From an uncultured Bacillaceae bacterium (GTDB lineage: Bacteria > Bacillota > Bacilli > Bacillales > Caldibacillaceae): 34,757 nucleotides of DNA. The position numbers and the translations under genes were made by a program. The stretch is taken from positions 1 through 34,757 of the forward strand of contig CALGYZ010000063.1 of assembly GCA_937934645.1 (NCBI GenBank), written 5' to 3'. Below are positions 33,263 through 34,757 of this stretch, in pieces (positions within the stretch are counted from its first letter, which is position 1; every line of letters begins with the position of its first letter). The notes under the pieces are model-generated. The model saw only the letters and a program-made list of their open reading frames with translations. It ran no database searches and was not told the DNA's origin.

Positions 33263-34402
33263 TTGGCGGTAATAAAATATGAATTATTGAAAAAAGACAA
33301 ACAAACCGAAGCAAGGTTGGGCATATTACATACACCGCACGGATCTTTTGAAACACCAATATTTATGCCCGTCGGAACGCTCGCAACCGTTAAAACTATG
33401 TCGCCGGAAGAATTAAAAGAAATCGGCGCTGGAGTGATTTTGAGCAATACGTATCATTTATGGCTCCGGCCGGGACATGACATTATTAAGGAAGCCGGCG
33501 GTCTGCATAAATTTATGAATTGGGACCGGGCGATTTTAACAGATTCCGGCGGATTTCAAGTTTTTAGCTTGAGCAAGTACCGGAAAATTGAAGAAGAAGG
33601 GGTACATTTCCGGAATCACCTGAACGGGGATCGGTTATTTTTAACTCCAGAAAAAGCGATTGAAATTCAAAACGCCCTCGGTGCCGATATTATTATGGCC
33701 TTCGATGAATGCCCGCCTTATCCGGCGGAATATGATTATATGAAACAATCGGTTGAACGCACCTCCCGTTGGGCGGAAAGATGTTTAAAAGCCCACAAAC
33801 GGCCGGATGAGCAAGGTTTATTCGGAATCGTGCAGGGCGGTGAATATGAGGATTTACGTAAATTGAGCGCGGAACATTTAACTTCCCTCGATTTTCCAGG
33901 TTATGCAATCGGCGGTCTTTCCGTCGGTGAGCCGAAAGATGTTATGAACCGGGTGCTGGAGTTTACAACACCGCTCTTGCCGGAAGACAAACCCCGTTAT
34001 TTGATGGGGGTCGGTTCACCGGATTCATTGATTGACGGCGTAATCCGCGGGATCGATATGTTTGACTGTGTGCTGCCGACCCGGATTGCCCGGAACGGAA
34101 CGGTTATGACTTCAAAAGGAAGACTTGTTGTAAAAAATGCAGCCTATGCCCGGGATTTGCGTCCGCTTGACGAAAATTGCGATTGTTACACCTGCCGGAA
34201 TTACACCCGCGCTTACATCCGTCATCTGGTTCATACCAATGAAATACTCGGATTTCGTTTATGTACTTACCATAACTTGTATTTTCTGATAAAATTAATG
34301 GAGCAAGTTCGCCAGGCGATTCGGGAAGATCGGCTTGGAGACTTCAGAGAGGAATTTTTTGAACAGTACGGGTTTAATAAACCTGACGCGAAAAACTTTT
34401 AA
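33263..34402 (+). CDS. tgt: tRNA-guanine transglycosylase Tgt
   Basis: Exchanges G34 for preQ1 in tRNAs with GUN anticodons. The catalytic acid-base Asp is in LTDSGGFQVFSL and the nucleophile Asp in FDCVLPTRIARNG; the zinc site is CDCYTC followed by the His in RHLVHTNE. TTG 33263 yields MAVIKYELLKKDKQTEARLG, aligned with the B. subtilis N-terminus, with AAAGGAG 8 bases upstream; the ATG at 33236 would add nine residues and lies before that site. Length is 379 residues. Confidence 0.96.
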   Translation: MAVIKYELLKKDKQTEARLGILHTPHGSFETPIFMPVGTLATVKTMSPEELKEIGAGVILSNTYHLWLRPGHDIIKEAGGLHKFMNWDRAILTDSGGFQVFSLSKYRKIEEEGVHFRNHLNGDRLFLTPEKAIEIQNALGADIIMAFDECPPYPAEYDYMKQSVERTSRWAERCLKAHKRPDEQGLFGIVQGGEYEDLRKLSAEHLTSLDFPGYAIGGLSVGEPKDVMNRVLEFTTPLLPEDKPRYLMGVGSPDSLIDGVIRGIDMFDCVLPTRIARNGTVMTSKGRLVVKNAAYARDLRPLDENCDCYTCRNYTRAYIRHLVHTNEILGFRLCTYHNLYFLIKLMEQVRQAIREDRLGDFREEFFEQYGFNKPDAKNF

Positions 34403-34422
34403 TCAGGAAAGGAGGTTTCACC

Positions 34423-34698
34423 GTGAGCCAAACTACATACAGTATTATTATGCTGATTGTGTTCTTTGCCATCTTCTACTTCCTTTTAATCAGACCGCAG
34501 CAAAAACGGCAAAAAGAAGTACAAAAAATGCAAGCCGGTTTGCAAAAGGGAGATAAAGTCGTGACCATCGGCGGATTACATGGCTTTATTGATTCCATTG
34601 ATGAAAATACAGTGGTCATTAAATGCGGGGACGGCAGCCGTCTGACATATGACCGGAGTGCCGTCCGGGAAGTATTGGAAAAAGCAGATAAATCTTAA
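34423..34698 (+). CDS. yajC: Preprotein translocase accessory subunit YajC
   Basis: Small membrane protein associated with SecDF at the Sec translocon. One transmembrane helix (about residues 6-23) is followed by LIRPQQKRQKEVQKMQAGLQKGDKVVTIGGLHG, the family signature. Length is 91 residues, normal. GTG 34423 has AAAGGAGG upstream. Last gene of the queA-tgt-yajC group, closed by a terminator. Confidence 0.95.
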   Translation: MSQTTYSIIMLIVFFAIFYFLLIRPQQKRQKEVQKMQAGLQKGDKVVTIGGLHGFIDSIDENTVVIKCGDGSRLTYDRSAVREVLEKADKS

Positions 34699-34707
34699 AA
34701 ATTAACG

Positions 34708-34749
34708 CCTTCAAACAGCCGGTTTTCCCGGTTGTTTGAAGGTTTTTTA
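34708..34749 (+). terminator. Terminator after yajC
   Basis: CCTTCAAACAGCCGG (34708-34722) pairs with CCGGTTGTTTGAAGG (34728-34742) with one G-U pair, followed by TTTTTTATTTT. Confidence 0.9.
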
Positions 34750-34757
34750 TTTTCGTT

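Overview
The window is chromosomal DNA from an endospore-forming member of the Bacillaceae. The evidence is gene content and order: spoIIB, maf, radC, mreBCD, minCD, spoIVFAB, rng, rplU, prp, rpmA, spo0B, obgE, safA, bofC, ruvAB, queA, tgt, yajC follow nearly the Bacillus subtilis arrangement. Rex-controlled adhE and a type IV pilus cluster of the kind found in Geobacillus and relatives suggest a facultatively anaerobic, possibly thermophilic Bacillus relative. This placement is inference; no rRNA or species marker is present. Many genes start with TTG or GTG, and starts were set by Shine-Dalgarno spacing and family length.

Layout. Positions 1-317 hold the N-terminally truncated end of an IS4-type transposase on the minus strand. 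Positions 404-9535 hold a type IV pilus operon: a VanW/G5 wall protein, then pilB, pilT, pilC, pilA, pilM, pilN, pilO and pilD, closed by a large nested dyad. Positions 9788-16662 hold the septation and shape block (spoIIB, maf, radC, mreB, mreC, mreD, minC, minD), with a likely sigma-H promoter at minC. Positions 16850-18482 are the spoIVFAB pair, which controls pro-sigma-K processing, behind a likely sigma-E promoter. Then come rng, the L21-leader/rplU/prp/rpmA ribosomal unit, spo0B, obgE and the spore-coat gene safA.

From about 24.7 kb synteny with B. subtilis loosens: nadE, bofC, a divergent HPr kinase/phosphorylase paralogue (26179-27108) and adhE (27584-30217) lie between safA and ruvA. 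In B. subtilis bofC directly precedes ruvA. The window ends with ruvA, ruvB, a DUF2905 gene, queA, tgt and yajC.

Most notable observations: (1) the HprK paralogue keeps the P-loop, catalytic His and Asp, but has lost the metal-binding Glu (Ala202) and the active-site Arg (Glu243); (2) adhE has two palindromic Rex operators on either side of a good sigma-A promoter, followed by further dyads in a long leader; (3) the VanW-like protein heading the pilus operon lacks the usual VanW cysteine signature; (4) nested inverted repeats form the terminators after pilD and rpmA. No CRISPR array, tRNA, rRNA or prophage was seen.
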